Below are positions 44,174 to 53,317 of a stretch of 64,000 bases of DNA, one piece after another (position 1 is the stretch's first letter; every line of letters begins with the position of its first letter). This DNA is from Glacieibacterium frigidum (lineage in GTDB: Bacteria; Pseudomonadota; Alphaproteobacteria; Sphingomonadales; Sphingomonadaceae), in assembly GCF_007097155.1 (NCBI RefSeq), contig NZ_VJWA01000001.1, positions 1,521,501 through 1,585,500 of the forward strand, read 5' to 3'. The position numbers and the translations under genes were made by a program. The notes beneath the pieces are model-generated. The model was not told where the DNA came from. It saw only the letters and a list, made by a program, of their open reading frames with translations, and did not search any database.

Positions 44174-45026
44174 GCGCGATCTCCTTGATGCAATCCCGCA
44201 GCTCATCGCGCCAATGTCTTGCAGGGCCGATGCTATTCCACGTCGCGGTCTTGTCGAGCACGCCGTAGGACGGACGCCTGGCCGGCGTCGGGTAGTCGGC
44301 GGTGCGGATCGGCAGGACGCGGCAGGGGCGGACAAGGACGCCTGCCGCGAGCGCCTCGTCGTGGATCGCCACGGCGAAATCATACCAGCTCGCAACCCCG
44401 GCGTCGGTGGCGTGCCACAGGCCGGTGGAGCCTTTCGCGGTCAGTGCCCAGATCGTGCGCGCCAGCGTCGGCACGTGCGTCGGCGTGCCGATCTGGTCGG
44501 CGACGACGCGGACCTCCGCGCGCTCGGCCATCAGGCGCAGCATCGTCCGGACAAAGTTCGCACCGTTCGCCGCATAGACCCAGGCTGTCCGGACAATCAG
44601 CGGGTGGCCATGAAATTCGACCGCCGCCGCCTCGCCGTCGGCCTTGGTGCGGCCATAGGCGGAGACCGGGTTGGGTGCTGCGTCGGGCAGGTAGGGCGTG
44701 TGCGCGGTGCCGTCGAAAACGAAATCGGTCGAGACGTGCGCGAAGGCGGCGTGCGCGGTGCGTGCGGCGGCCGCCAGCAGCCCGACGGCGTTGACGTTGA
44801 CGCGGCGTGCAGCGGCCTCGTCGGCCTCGGCCTTGTCGACGGCGGTGTAGGCGGCCGCGTTGATGATGAGCGTCGGGCGGGCGTCGGCGACGACGCTCGC
44901 GACGGCATCGGCGTCGGTGATATCGAACTCGGCCTCCGCCGGCGCGATGACGGTGACGCCTGCGGGGGCAGTCGCCTGCAGCGCCCGGCCAAGCTGCCCG
45001 CCGCTGCCGGCGATCAGCGCAATCAT
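44166..45026 (-). CDS. rfbD: dTDP-4-dehydrorhamnose reductase
   Basis: Last enzyme of the rhamnose branch, reducing dTDP-4-keto-L-rhamnose. It is 286 residues from ATG 45026 ([17 protein letters not shown]), with the FDITDADAV, INAAAYTAVDKAE, STDFVFDG, YGRTKADGE (catalytic Tyr/Lys) and VRTAWVYAANGANFVRTML motifs. ATGA overlap with rfbC upstream and 8-base overlap with rfbB downstream. Confidence 0.97.
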
Positions 45027-45565
45027 GCGAACACCTCGGCGTCGGCGAGCAGCAGCGCGGCGGCGTCCTTCGCCGACAGCAGCGGTGGTGCGTCGAGCGG
45101 CCAGTCGATGGCGATCAGCGGGTCGTTCCACGCGATGCCGCGGTCGTGCGCGGGGGCGTAGAGCGTCGTGCATTTGTACAGGAAATCAGCGGTTTCGCTC
45201 AAAGTCACGAAGCCGTGCGCGAAGCCGGGAGGGACCCACAGCAGGTGCTTGTTGACGGCACTCAGCTCGTGCCCCGTCCATTTTCCGAAGTTCGGGCTCG
45301 AGCGGCGGATGTCGACCGCGACGTCGAACACCGCGCCCGCAACGACGCGCACCAGCTTCCCCTGCGGCTCGACGATCTGATAGTGCAGCCCGCGCAGCAC
45401 GCCCTTCGCCGAACGGCTGTGATTGTCCTGGACGAACGCCGCGTCGATGCCAATGTCGGCAAAAGTCGTAGCGTTCCAGCTTTCGAGGAAGAAACCACGG
45501 TCGTCGCCGAAGACGCGGGGTTCGAGCAACTTGACCTCGGGCAGAGCGGTGTCGTGGACGATCAC
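45023..45565 (-). CDS. rfbC: dTDP-4-dehydrorhamnose 3,5-epimerase
   Basis: 180-residue cupin-fold epimerase. It has the conserved [15 protein letters not shown] start, [20 protein letters not shown] (catalytic His), [18 protein letters not shown] and [23 protein letters not shown] with the catalytic Tyr region. The GTG at 45565 overlaps the rfbA stop (GTGA). The ATGA overlap with rfbD follows. Confidence 0.96.
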   Translation of the reverse strand: MIVHDTALPEVKLLEPRVFGDDRGFFLESWNATTFADIGIDAAFVQDNHSRSAKGVLRGLHYQIVEPQGKLVRVVAGAVFDVAVDIRRSSPNFGKWTGHELSAVNKHLLWVPPGFAHGFVTLSETADFLYKCTTLYAPAHDRGIAWNDPLIAIDWPLDAPPLLSAKDAAALLLADAEVFA

Positions 45566-46440
45566 CCCGCCATCCTCAGCTGATCGAGCAGATATTCGCC
45601 GTAACCGCTTTTGCGCAAAGGCGCGGCGATGCGCTCGAGCTGCGCGGCGTCGATGAACCCCTGCCGCCAGGCGATCTCCTCGGGGCAGCAGATCTTCAGG
45701 CCCTGCCGCTCCTCGACGATGCGGACATAAAGCCCGGCGTCGAGCAGCGAGGCGTGGGTGCCCGTGTCGAGCCACGCGAAGCCACGGCCCATCAGCTCGA
45801 CTTCGAGGCGGCCCGCTTCGAGATAGGCGCGGTTGAGATCGGTGATCTCCAGCTCGCCGCGCGCCGACGGCTTGATGTCTCGCGCCTGCCGCACCGCGTC
45901 GCCGTCGTAGAAATACAGGCCGGTGACGGCATAGTTCGACTTCGGCTCGGCGGGCTTTTCCTCGATCGTCGCGGCGCGGCCCGAGGCGTCGAACGACACG
46001 ACGCCGTATGCCTGCGGGTCCTTGACGTAATAGCCGAACACCGTCGCGCCGTCGGTGCGGGCATCGGCCTTGGCCAGCAGTTCGGGCAGGCCGTGGCCGT
46101 AGAAGATGTTGTCGCCCAGGATGAGCGTCGAGGGCTGGTCGCCAACGAAGTCAGCGCCGATGTGATAGGCCTGCGCCAGCCCCTTGGGCTCGGGCTGCAC
46201 GGCATAGTCGATGCGCATGCCCCAGTCGCTGCCGTCGCCGAGCAGGCCGCGAAACGCCGCGCTGTCGGCGGGCGTGGTGATGATCAGCACCTCGCGGATG
46301 CCCGCCAGCATCAGTACCGACAGCGGATAATAGATCATCGGCTTGTCGTAGACGGGCATCAGCTGCTTCGAGACCGGCTTGGTCAACGGATACAGGCGTG
46401 TGCCGCTGCCGCCCGCCAGGATGATACCGCGCCGTGCCAC
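45562..46440 (-). CDS. rfbA: Glucose-1-phosphate thymidylyltransferase
   Basis: Makes dTDP-glucose from glucose 1-phosphate and dTTP. It is about 292 residues from GTG 46440. The active-site start [54 protein letters not shown] and [10 protein letters not shown] are all present. AAGGGGG lies 5 bases before the GTG. An upstream TTG would add five residues. It is the first gene of rfbACDB, 105 bases after epsD-like. Confidence 0.97.
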   Translation of the reverse strand: MARRGIILAGGSGTRLYPLTKPVSKQLMPVYDKPMIYYPLSVLMLAGIREVLIITTPADSAAFRGLLGDGSDWGMRIDYAVQPEPKGLAQAYHIGADFVGDQPSTLILGDNIFYGHGLPELLAKADARTDGATVFGYYVKDPQAYGVVSFDASGRAATIEEKPAEPKSNYAVTGLYFYDGDAVRQARDIKPSARGELEITDLNRAYLEAGRLEVELMGRGFAWLDTGTHASLLDAGLYVRIVEERQGLKICCPEEIAWRQGFIDAAQLERIAAPLRKSGYGEYLLDQLRMAG

Positions 46441-46513
46441 ACATGCCCCCTTCAAGACGCAGGCGCAAGTTAACCGCCCGCAGCAATCTTGCAGCCCCTC
46501 AGACGCCGTACGA

Positions 46514-46536
46514 CCCGGGGCGCTGGAGGCCCCGGG
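46514..46536 (-). other. GC-rich hairpin between epsD-like gene and rfbA
   Basis: A perfect 8-bp stem (CCCGGGGC / GCCCCGGG) with a 7-base loop lies 10 bases after the epsD-type stop codon. There is no U tract, so it is not a classical terminator. It may attenuate transcription into rfbA or protect the mRNA 3' end. Confidence 0.35.
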
Positions 46537-46545
46537 AGTCTACGA

Positions 46546-47472
46546 TCAGGCGGCCGGCGCCGGCGCTGCGGCCGGAGCCCCCGCCGCGGGCGTGGCGGCC
46601 GGCTTCTCGGGCGGCGGCGCGTAGTTCGTCGCGTACTTGATGTTGGGCTTGGCCGCCGTCTTGAACTTGGCGAGCTCGGTGGTCAGCGCCTTCTGGATTT
46701 CCTGGCGCTGGATCAGCTGCTGCGCGAACTTGATCGCGTCCTCGCCGATAAACGGCTCGACCTTCGTGCCGGTGACGTGGTTGACGAACATGATCGGCGC
46801 GGGTGCACCCTGCGGCTGGTCGGCGAACATGAAGACCTCGTCGCTGTTCTTGCTCGTGATCCGCACGATTTCCTTGGTCAGCGCCGGATTGACGGTCAGC
46901 GCGTCGAGCTGGACGGGCGCGCGCTCGAAGCGGATGTTGGCGTTGCTCAGTACGCGGGCCACATCGGCCATCGTCTTGGCGGGCTCGAGGCCGATCTGCG
47001 CGATGTTGGCGGGACGCAGGAAGCGGATCTGGTCGATCGTGAAGATCTTGCGCTCGGCGAACAGCGACGGATTGGCGGCGATGTACTTCTGCGCCGATTC
47101 GCGCGTCGTCTGGGGCACCTTCTGCGCGATGTCGGTCTGCAGCGCCTGGACGAGGAGGCCGTCGTCGAGACGGCGGCGCGCCAGCAGGAACTGCGGGTTC
47201 TTGTCGAGGCCACGCTCGCGCGCGACATCGGCAAGCATCTTGCGCTCGACGACGCGCTGCAGGGCGACCTGCTCGACCTGCTTGCGCGGGGCCGTGGGCG
47301 GCGCGCGGAGCAGCTGCAGCTCGGAGTTCAGCTCGTGGACCGTCACGTCGTCGCCGTTGACGGTAACCACGACCTGGCCCTTCGGTGCCTCGTCCTTCTT
47401 GTCGCCGCACGCCGCGGTGAGCGCAGCCAGCGAGATTGCCGCCACGAGTGCCGCCCGGTTACCGATACGCAT
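46546..47472 (-). CDS. EpsD-family periplasmic peptidyl-prolyl isomerase (lipoprotein)
   Basis: 308-residue secreted foldase of the type found in exosortase-linked exopolysaccharide loci. From ATG 47472 (GGAGG is 7 bases upstream) it has a signal peptide with a lipobox (ISLAALTAAC, Cys at about 23). A SurA-type N-terminal helical domain (VVTVNGDDVTVHELNSEL, LVQALQTDIAQ) and a PpiC-like core with KIFTIDQIRFLRP and EVFMFADQPQGAPAPIMFV follow. The Ala/Pro-rich tail (AATPAAGAPAAAPAPAA) is typical. The catalytic competence of the rotamase core is uncertain. Confidence 0.83.
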   Translation of the reverse strand: MRIGNRAALVAAISLAALTAACGDKKDEAPKGQVVVTVNGDDVTVHELNSELQLLRAPPTAPRKQVEQVALQRVVERKMLADVARERGLDKNPQFLLARRRLDDGLLVQALQTDIAQKVPQTTRESAQKYIAANPSLFAERKIFTIDQIRFLRPANIAQIGLEPAKTMADVARVLSNANIRFERAPVQLDALTVNPALTKEIVRITSKNSDEVFMFADQPQGAPAPIMFVNHVTGTKVEPFIGEDAIKFAQQLIQRQEIQKALTTELAKFKTAAKPNIKYATNYAPPPEKPAATPAAGAPAAAPAPAA

Positions 47473-47530
47473 CGTATTTCCTCCACACCCCGAAATCATG
47501 ACCTGCCTAAACCCGTTGCGCGGGCTCGCG

Positions 47531-48544
47531 TCAATACGGTCGCCCGGTCAGGGCGCGGAGCATCGCCGCCGCCTGGACGCGATTGCCGCGCAGCAGCCGG
47601 CGCGCGATCAGCGCCAGCGACAGCGCGCCGTGCACCGGCAGCAGCCACGGCCGATGCCGTTTGATGAAGCCGTGGCGCGCGCGCAGCATGTAATATTCCG
47701 ACATCGCGCTGCGGCCCCCCGCCGTGCCGCTCGACCCGATCGAGCCGCCCTCCTTGTGATAAACGACCGCGGCATGCGCGAATGCAGTGACGAACCGGCC
47801 GCGGCCGCGCACCGCCCAGTCGATCTCCTCGAAATAGAGGAAATAGCTTTCCTCCATCAGGCCGACGGTCTCGAGAAAGCCGCGCGACACCGCGAGCGAC
47901 GCGCCGAGGACGAAGTCGGTCTGGCGGGCGATCAGCGCGGGGTCGAAGGGCATGCTCGCCGGCTGGTTGAAGCCGAGGCCGCGCGACTGGCCAGTCCACA
48001 TGCTGAACACGCTGCCGCCAAGCGCCTGGATGTGGGTGGGGCGGTGATAATAGCGCACCATCGTACCGCACATGCCGACGCGGTGCGTCGCGTCGAGGCG
48101 CTGGATCAGTGCGGCAGGCGCCCGCGGGTCGATGACCGTATCGTTGTTGAGCAGCCAGAAATAGTCGACGCGCGGGTCGAGCAGCAGGTGGCGCAGGCCG
48201 ACGTTGTTGCCGCCCGCGAAGCCCAGGTTGCCGCCTGAATCGATCAGCGTGACGTCGACATCAGCCGGCGGCGTCGCCGCGGCGGTCGCGGCGTCGAGGC
48301 GGATCACTTTGATTGGCTTCGCCACCGGGGGCTGCGAGAAGCGCGCCATGTCCGGGTCGGCTGGCTGCGCGGGCAGCCCGCCCGCGGCCCATTCGGCGAT
48401 GCGGTCGAGCGAGCCGTCGGCGGACGCGTTATCGACGACGACGATGTGCACTTTGGTGCCCGCACGAAGCACCGATTCCAGGCATTCGATCGTGTCCGCC
48501 CAGCGGTTCCAGTTGACGAGGACGATGCCGAGGCGCCGGGTCAC
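47531..48544 (-). CDS. Glycosyltransferase family 2 (rhamnosyl-type)
   Basis: 337-residue GT-A enzyme. From GTG 48544 it begins TRRLGIVLVNWNRWADTIECLESVLRA, has the nucleotide-sugar DNASADGS motif, a long low-complexity insert (about 60-90), GGNLGFAGGNNVGL, the metal-binding WLLNNDTVID and ESYFLYFEEIDWAVRGR. The NNDTV and FYFEEID-like motifs are typical of WbbL/RfbF-like rhamnosyltransferases, which fits the adjacent dTDP-rhamnose genes. It overlaps the upstream GT2 by 4 bases. Confidence 0.85.
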   Translation of the reverse strand: MTRRLGIVLVNWNRWADTIECLESVLRAGTKVHIVVVDNASADGSLDRIAEWAAGGLPAQPADPDMARFSQPPVAKPIKVIRLDAATAAATPPADVDVTLIDSGGNLGFAGGNNVGLRHLLLDPRVDYFWLLNNDTVIDPRAPAALIQRLDATHRVGMCGTMVRYYHRPTHIQALGGSVFSMWTGQSRGLGFNQPASMPFDPALIARQTDFVLGASLAVSRGFLETVGLMEESYFLYFEEIDWAVRGRGRFVTAFAHAAVVYHKEGGSIGSSGTAGGRSAMSEYYMLRARHGFIKRHRPWLLPVHGALSLALIARRLLRGNRVQAAAMLRALTGRPY

Positions 48545-49455
48545 CGGTTCCACCCTTCGGCCTGCGAGGCGCCGCCGACGGCGCGCACCATCTCGGCGGC
48601 GCGGAACAGCCGGGTGCGGGCGAGCATGGTCAGGCCCCGCCAGCGGTTGCCGAGGCCGCTGAGCCGCTCGGAGACGAGCAGCTGCGCGCCGCTGACCGGC
48701 ACCGACAGCGCGACCGCCGCCGCCCGGCCGTACCATTTCCACATCGCGCGACGATGGGCGCGGTGGTCGGCGAGGTCGTGCGCCACCTGCCGCCGCCACT
48801 TGGTCGCCAGCGCGTCGAAGTCGGGGCGCGCCGGGTGATAGATGCGCATCGCAGGCACGTAGCGCGCCGGCAGCCCCAGCGCACAGGCGCGCCGCCCCCA
48901 GTCGCGGTCCTCGGCCACCCCGATCCCCGCGAACGGCCCGACGCGGGCGTGGACGTTGCGCCCCATCGCGAGGTTGCCGGTGCCCGAGAAGCGCAGCTTG
49001 CGGATGTACATCGCCTGGCGATAGGCGAAGACAGCCTCATAGGCCTCGGCAGCCGTCATGCGATCGGGATCGGCGAAATCGATGCGCACGTCGCCGCCGA
49101 CGACGCTGTGGTCGGGGTCGGGCTCGACGGCGTCGACTGCGGCCTGCAGCCACCCGGCCTCGGCCCGGCAGTCGGCGTCGATGAACGCAAGGACGGGTCC
49201 GCGGGACGCCGCGACCCCGGTGTTCCGCGCCGGACCCGGACCGGGCGTCGGCTCGACGACGAACTTCACCTGCGGGTAGGCGGTGCGCACCGCGTCGAGC
49301 GGCACCGTAGAGCCGTTGTCGGCGACGATGATCTCGAACGTCCCGTGGTCGAGGTGCTGGCCAGTGACCGACGCGAGGCAACGCGCCAGTGCATCGGGCG
49401 TGTTGAGATGGGGGATGATCACGGTTGCCCGCGGTTGGCCGTCACCGATCGCCAC
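48541..49455 (-). CDS. Glycosyltransferase family 2
   Basis: 304-residue GT-A glycosyltransferase. It starts ATVIIPHLNTPDALARCLASVTGQ, has VADNGSTVPLD, GPGPARNTGVAASRG, the metal-binding FIDADCRAEAGWL and GEDRDWGRR-like acidic site (VAEDRDWGRRA). The C-terminal 80 residues are basic and amphipathic (LATKWRRQVAHDLADHRAHRRAMWKWYG), probably membrane-associated. I prefer GTG 49455, which has GGGGGG 6 bases upstream; the TTG 6 bases earlier is less likely. It is 51 bases after the AAA gene. Confidence 0.85.
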   Translation of the reverse strand: MAIGDGQPRATVIIPHLNTPDALARCLASVTGQHLDHGTFEIIVADNGSTVPLDAVRTAYPQVKFVVEPTPGPGPARNTGVAASRGPVLAFIDADCRAEAGWLQAAVDAVEPDPDHSVVGGDVRIDFADPDRMTAAEAYEAVFAYRQAMYIRKLRFSGTGNLAMGRNVHARVGPFAGIGVAEDRDWGRRACALGLPARYVPAMRIYHPARPDFDALATKWRRQVAHDLADHRAHRRAMWKWYGRAAAVALSVPVSGAQLLVSERLSGLGNRWRGLTMLARTRLFRAAEMVRAVGGASQAEGWNR

Positions 49456-49506
49456 AGCCAACCCCCCGCCTCAAGCCGATGCTGCAGTGCAATAAGGAGA
49501 GGTGCC

Positions 49507-50901
49507 TCAGGCCGCAAGCTTCGCCATCGCCGCCGACATCAGCAGCAGCGACGACACGCCCGGGTAGCGGTAGCGGAAGCGCGTCTCGGCCCCGTCCTGC
49601 ACCTCGAGCAGCTCGTGCGCATGCGCGAAGTGGCGCAGGTCGCGCTCGATCGTGACGGGCGGAATGTTAGCCCCGACCTCGGTATAGACGTCGTCGACGG
49701 TGAACCAGCCGTCGGCGCTGCTGCCGGCGCGCGCCGCGGCGACGAGCAGCGGCCACTGCGCCCGGGCATCGTCGCGCGCCAAGATCGCCTGGATGCGGCG
49801 GGGCAGCGAGGCGTTCCAGTCGGTCAGCACCTTCTCGACCGCGACGCGGCCATGGCTCTCGTCGACGCTGACCCGGTGCTCGTCGAGCGCCGCGGTGCCG
49901 GCGCGGTGGCCGAGCAGGCGAACGAGATAGGGCGATCCGCCCGCCATCGTCGCGATCATCTCGACCGCCTCGCCGGAGTAGGAAATGCCCGCCGCACCCT
50001 CGCCGAGCGCGAGGATCGACTTGACCTCGCCGGCGGTCAGCGGCCGCATCGGCAGGCCGACGATGTTACGCCGGATCGACGGCGCGTAGCCGACGAGCTC
50101 GTCGAGGTTCTGCGCGACGCCGGTCAGCACGAGCTGGACGCGCGCCGCCCGGTCGGACAGGTTCTTGATCAGCTCGGCGACGTCGCGGCGGAACGCCGGA
50201 TCGAGGACGCGGTCGTACTCGTCGAGGATCAGCACGACGCGCGTGCCGACGACATCGGCGAACAGGTCGCTGACCTCGCGCGGGCCGAACTCGCTCTCGG
50301 GCAGCAGGCTGTCGAAGGTCGCGTGCGCGTCGTTGTCGATCGCCGTCGGCAGCACGTCGCGGTGGTAGAGCATCGGGATCTTCGACGCGAAGGCGCGGAA
50401 CATCGTGTCGAAGCGCGCCTCCGTCCCGCAGCTGCCGTAGACGACGAGGTAGCGCGCCTCGCGGGCCGTGTCGGCGAAGACGTGGACCAGGCTGGTCTTG
50501 CCGATACCGCGCTCGCCGTAGACGACGACATGGACGCGCTGCTGCTCGATCGCGGCGATCAGCTGCGCCAGTGCATCGTGGCGACCGGCGAAACGCTCAC
50601 GCGCGATCACCGGCTGCGAGGCACCGAGTGCATCGCGCAGCGCCAGCCGCTTGCGCGCCAGGTTTGGATCGTCGCCGGTGCTCGCGACGTCGTCCGAGGC
50701 GGTGGCGGAGAAGCGCGGCAACTCGGGGCTGTCGTCGGTTTCGACCGGACCGCGCCACAGCGTATCGAGGAAGGCGGGGCGCTGGCGCAGGCGGGCATCG
50801 ATCGTCGAGAAAGCGGGGGAGGGGCGCGTCGCCACCTCACCATCGTCGGTCGCGGTGTCGGCTTCCTGCCGGTCGCCACGTGACCAAAACTTCCAGCTCA
50901 T
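49507..50901 (-). CDS. AAA/STAND-type ATPase of the exopolysaccharide locus
   Basis: 464-residue P-loop ATPase. It has Walker A GERGIGKT (129-136), Walker B VVLILDEYDRVL (about 222-233), the arginine-containing LVLTGVAQNLDELVG sensor region and a C-terminal winged-helix-like tail (WFTVDDVYTEVGANIPPVTIERDLRHFAHAHELLE). The first 90 residues are low-complexity. The fold looks like the ORC1-type/STAND ATPases, not the XrtA-associated PEP-CTERM ATPase. It is the first gene of the minus-strand EPS arm and faces the plus arm across a 173-base divergent region, so it may regulate or energise the locus. Confidence 0.78.
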   Translation of the reverse strand: MSWKFWSRGDRQEADTATDDGEVATRPSPAFSTIDARLRQRPAFLDTLWRGPVETDDSPELPRFSATASDDVASTGDDPNLARKRLALRDALGASQPVIARERFAGRHDALAQLIAAIEQQRVHVVVYGERGIGKTSLVHVFADTAREARYLVVYGSCGTEARFDTMFRAFASKIPMLYHRDVLPTAIDNDAHATFDSLLPESEFGPREVSDLFADVVGTRVVLILDEYDRVLDPAFRRDVAELIKNLSDRAARVQLVLTGVAQNLDELVGYAPSIRRNIVGLPMRPLTAGEVKSILALGEGAAGISYSGEAVEMIATMAGGSPYLVRLLGHRAGTAALDEHRVSVDESHGRVAVEKVLTDWNASLPRRIQAILARDDARAQWPLLVAAARAGSSADGWFTVDDVYTEVGANIPPVTIERDLRHFAHAHELLEVQDGAETRFRYRYPGVSSLLLMSAAMAKLAA

Positions 50902-51074
50902 GCATCGATTCCCTAGTGCCTACGGGGCTTCGTCGGCCTCTTGCCACGGCGATAACCCAAAAGACACGGCGAACGCCACAATAAAGCCCCGGCGGGGTTG
51001 CCGGTTGCCGCAGCGCTGCACGCCATGCTAGGCGGCAGGGGCTGGCAGTGTTGGCGTACAGGGCGGGAGCGGGC

Positions 51075-52448
51075 GTGACGAAAACCAAAGCATACGTGCG
51101 CGTCGCGACAATGCTGCTCGCCTGCGGGCTGACGGCTCCGGCGGTCGCACAACGTGCTGCGGGCGACGACGATCCGATCATCAACACCGCAGCACCGGCG
51201 ACCGACGGGATCGGCTCGGTACTCGGCGGCGTCGGCGGGATCCTGCTGCGGGGCCTGAGCATCAGTGCCCAGCTGCAGACGACGTACGACGGCGATATCC
51301 GCCGGCTCGGCGAAGGCCTGCGCGACGACGACGACGAGCTCGCGGATTTCCGCATCTCGCCGTCGGTCAAGGTGTCGAACGTGATGTCGGTCGGCCGGCA
51401 GCAGCTTTACGTCGAGGGCGAGTACGGGCGCGACTTCTACGTCCGCAATACCGATCTCAACCGCGACCGCTACGGCATCGCCGGCGGGATCAACGCGCAG
51501 GCCGGCAGCTTCTGCAAGGGCAATCTCGCGGGCTATTTCCGCAGCCGGCAGCAGCTCAACTCGGAAGCGACGATCGGCATCAGCAATCTGGTCGAGACGA
51601 CCAATTTCTCCGCGAGCGCGAACTGCCAGCGCCCGGTCGGCATCGGCTTCGGCCTCAGCGCCTCGCACAACAAGCAGGACAACAAGGACCTGGCGCGCGA
51701 GTTCTTCGATTCCAGGTCGAACACGATCGGCGGTAACGTCAGCTATTCGCGGCCGCTGCTGGGCACCTTCAGCCTGGGCGGCAGCTATTCCGACGTCAAA
51801 TATCCCAGCCGCTCGCAGATCATCGGCGGGACCTTCTTCGCGCCGATTACGTCGGACGATGGCGTCGGCATCTATTCGGGCAATCTCAGCTATCGGCGCT
51901 CCATCGGGCCGCGGCTGACCGTCAACATCGGTGGCTCCTACTTCGTCGCCAAGTCCAAGCCGCGAGACGTGTTCCTGCAGGTCATCTCGCCCACCCAGGG
52001 CTTCATCCTGCAGCCCCAGCGTCGCGAGAATTTCAGCGGCGCCGGCTATATCTTCGGCCTTGCCTATCGGCCCGGCGCGCGCCTGACCATCGACGTGTCG
52101 GCCGCGCGCGACATCAGCGAATCGTCGAACGTCGGTGCGCTGTTCACCGTGCGGGACAATTTCGGCGTCGATCTCGGCTACCGGGTCGGGCCGTCGATCA
52201 CTGCGGGGATCGGTGCAACCTTCGACGTCCGGCGCTATCGCAACCCGTTCTCGTCGCCTGAAGAGATCCAGCCGCGCGTCCGTGACGACATCGGCCGCGT
52301 ATACGGCCGGGTGACCTACGCGCCGCGACGCCTGTTCAACGTGGACTTCGAACTCGCGCACCAGCGGCGTAATTCGAATCCGTCGATCTATGATTATGCA
52401 AGCACCTCCGCGGCGTTGACGCTGCGGGTGAATTTCGGGAGAGGTTGA
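51075..52448 (+). CDS. Outer-membrane beta-barrel protein of the EPS locus
   Basis: 457 residues from GTG 51075 (CGGGAG upstream), with a signal peptide (VATMLLACGLTAPAVAQ). Almost the whole mature part is alternating beta-strands ending in the aromatic RVNFGRG-type C-terminus of outer-membrane proteins. It resembles the 'outer membrane beta-barrel' proteins that lie next to EpsE/exosortase genes and are thought to form the polysaccharide exit pore. A Gly/Asp-rich stretch (GDDDPIINTAAPATDG) follows the signal. It ends TGATG with the next gene. Confidence 0.83.
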   Translation: MTKTKAYVRVATMLLACGLTAPAVAQRAAGDDDPIINTAAPATDGIGSVLGGVGGILLRGLSISAQLQTTYDGDIRRLGEGLRDDDDELADFRISPSVKVSNVMSVGRQQLYVEGEYGRDFYVRNTDLNRDRYGIAGGINAQAGSFCKGNLAGYFRSRQQLNSEATIGISNLVETTNFSASANCQRPVGIGFGLSASHNKQDNKDLAREFFDSRSNTIGGNVSYSRPLLGTFSLGGSYSDVKYPSRSQIIGGTFFAPITSDDGVGIYSGNLSYRRSIGPRLTVNIGGSYFVAKSKPRDVFLQVISPTQGFILQPQRRENFSGAGYIFGLAYRPGARLTIDVSAARDISESSNVGALFTVRDNFGVDLGYRVGPSITAGIGATFDVRRYRNPFSSPEEIQPRVRDDIGRVYGRVTYAPRRLFNVDFELAHQRRNSNPSIYDYASTSAALTLRVNFGRG

Positions 52449-53221
52449 TGCGCCGTCTGATGCTATTCATCGCTGCGTTGTTTGCGGTGGCGACGTCGCC
52501 CGCCGCGGCGCAGACGACGCGCGGCTATGTGCTGGGTGTCGACGATGCGATCGTGGTGTCGGTCTATGGCCAGCCCGACGCCGGCACGACGCAGCGCATC
52601 AAGGCCGACGGGTCGATCGTCGTGCCGCTGATCGGCAAGGTCGAAGCGGCCGGCGAGACGGTGCTCAGCCTCGCCTCGACGATCGAGAAGAAGTTCGTCG
52701 CGGGCGGGTTCTTCAAGGCGCCCGTCGTCAACGTCGAGATCGGCACCTACGTCAGCCGCACCGTCAACGTCGCGGGCAAGATCACGCAGCCGGGCGTCTA
52801 CCCGCTCGACCGCACCTACCGCGTGCTCGAGGTCCTGCTGAAGGCCGGCTGGGTCAAGGATGCGGGCGCGAACTACGTCTATCTGCGCCGCGCCGACGGC
52901 AAGGAGCAGCGTCTCGAGACCGAGGCACTGGTTCGCGGCAGCGCCGACAAGGACCCCGTCCTCGCGCCGGGCGACACGCTGTACGTTCCCGATGCCGACA
53001 TGTTCTACGTCTATGGCCAGATCAACCGCCCGGGGACCTTCCCGGTGCTGCCGGGGATGTCGGTGCGGCAGGCGATTGCGATCGCCGGTGGCGTGACCGC
53101 CTCGGGATCGGACCGCAAGGTCGGTCTCTACCGTGCCGGCGCGAAGGAGAAGGATGAGGTCGATCTCGATCAACCCATTCAAAAGAATGACGTTATCGTC
53201 GTGAAAGAACGCCTGTTCTGA
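52448..53221 (+). CDS. Polysaccharide export protein (Wza/EpsE-like)
   Basis: 257-residue periplasmic/outer-membrane export protein. After the signal peptide (LMLFIAALFAVATSPAAAQ) come the poly_export domain (GYVLGVDDAIVVSVYGQPDAG, RIKADGSIVVPLIGKVEAAG) and two SLBB domains (NVAGKITQPGVYPLDRTYRVLEVLLKAGW and FYVYGQINRPGTFPVLPGMSVRQAIAIAGG). There is no lipobox, so it is shorter than Wza and probably depends on the adjacent barrel. The TTG three bases before the ATG is an alternative start. Confidence 0.92.
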   Translation: MRRLMLFIAALFAVATSPAAAQTTRGYVLGVDDAIVVSVYGQPDAGTTQRIKADGSIVVPLIGKVEAAGETVLSLASTIEKKFVAGGFFKAPVVNVEIGTYVSRTVNVAGKITQPGVYPLDRTYRVLEVLLKAGWVKDAGANYVYLRRADGKEQRLETEALVRGSADKDPVLAPGDTLYVPDADMFYVYGQINRPGTFPVLPGMSVRQAIAIAGGVTASGSDRKVGLYRAGAKEKDEVDLDQPIQKNDVIVVKERLF

Positions 53222-53317
53222 TAATGTTACGGGCGGGGTGACGACGCCCCGCTTGCCGTGTATGCGCGCTGTTCCTGAACGACTGGCCCTGCGGGGCGGC
53301 ACCGGAGACGTGAAGCG

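Noticed and set aside
46514..46536. Classical intrinsic terminator after the epsD-like gene
   Set aside because: The stem is perfect but no U tract follows on either strand, so it is listed only as a hairpin.
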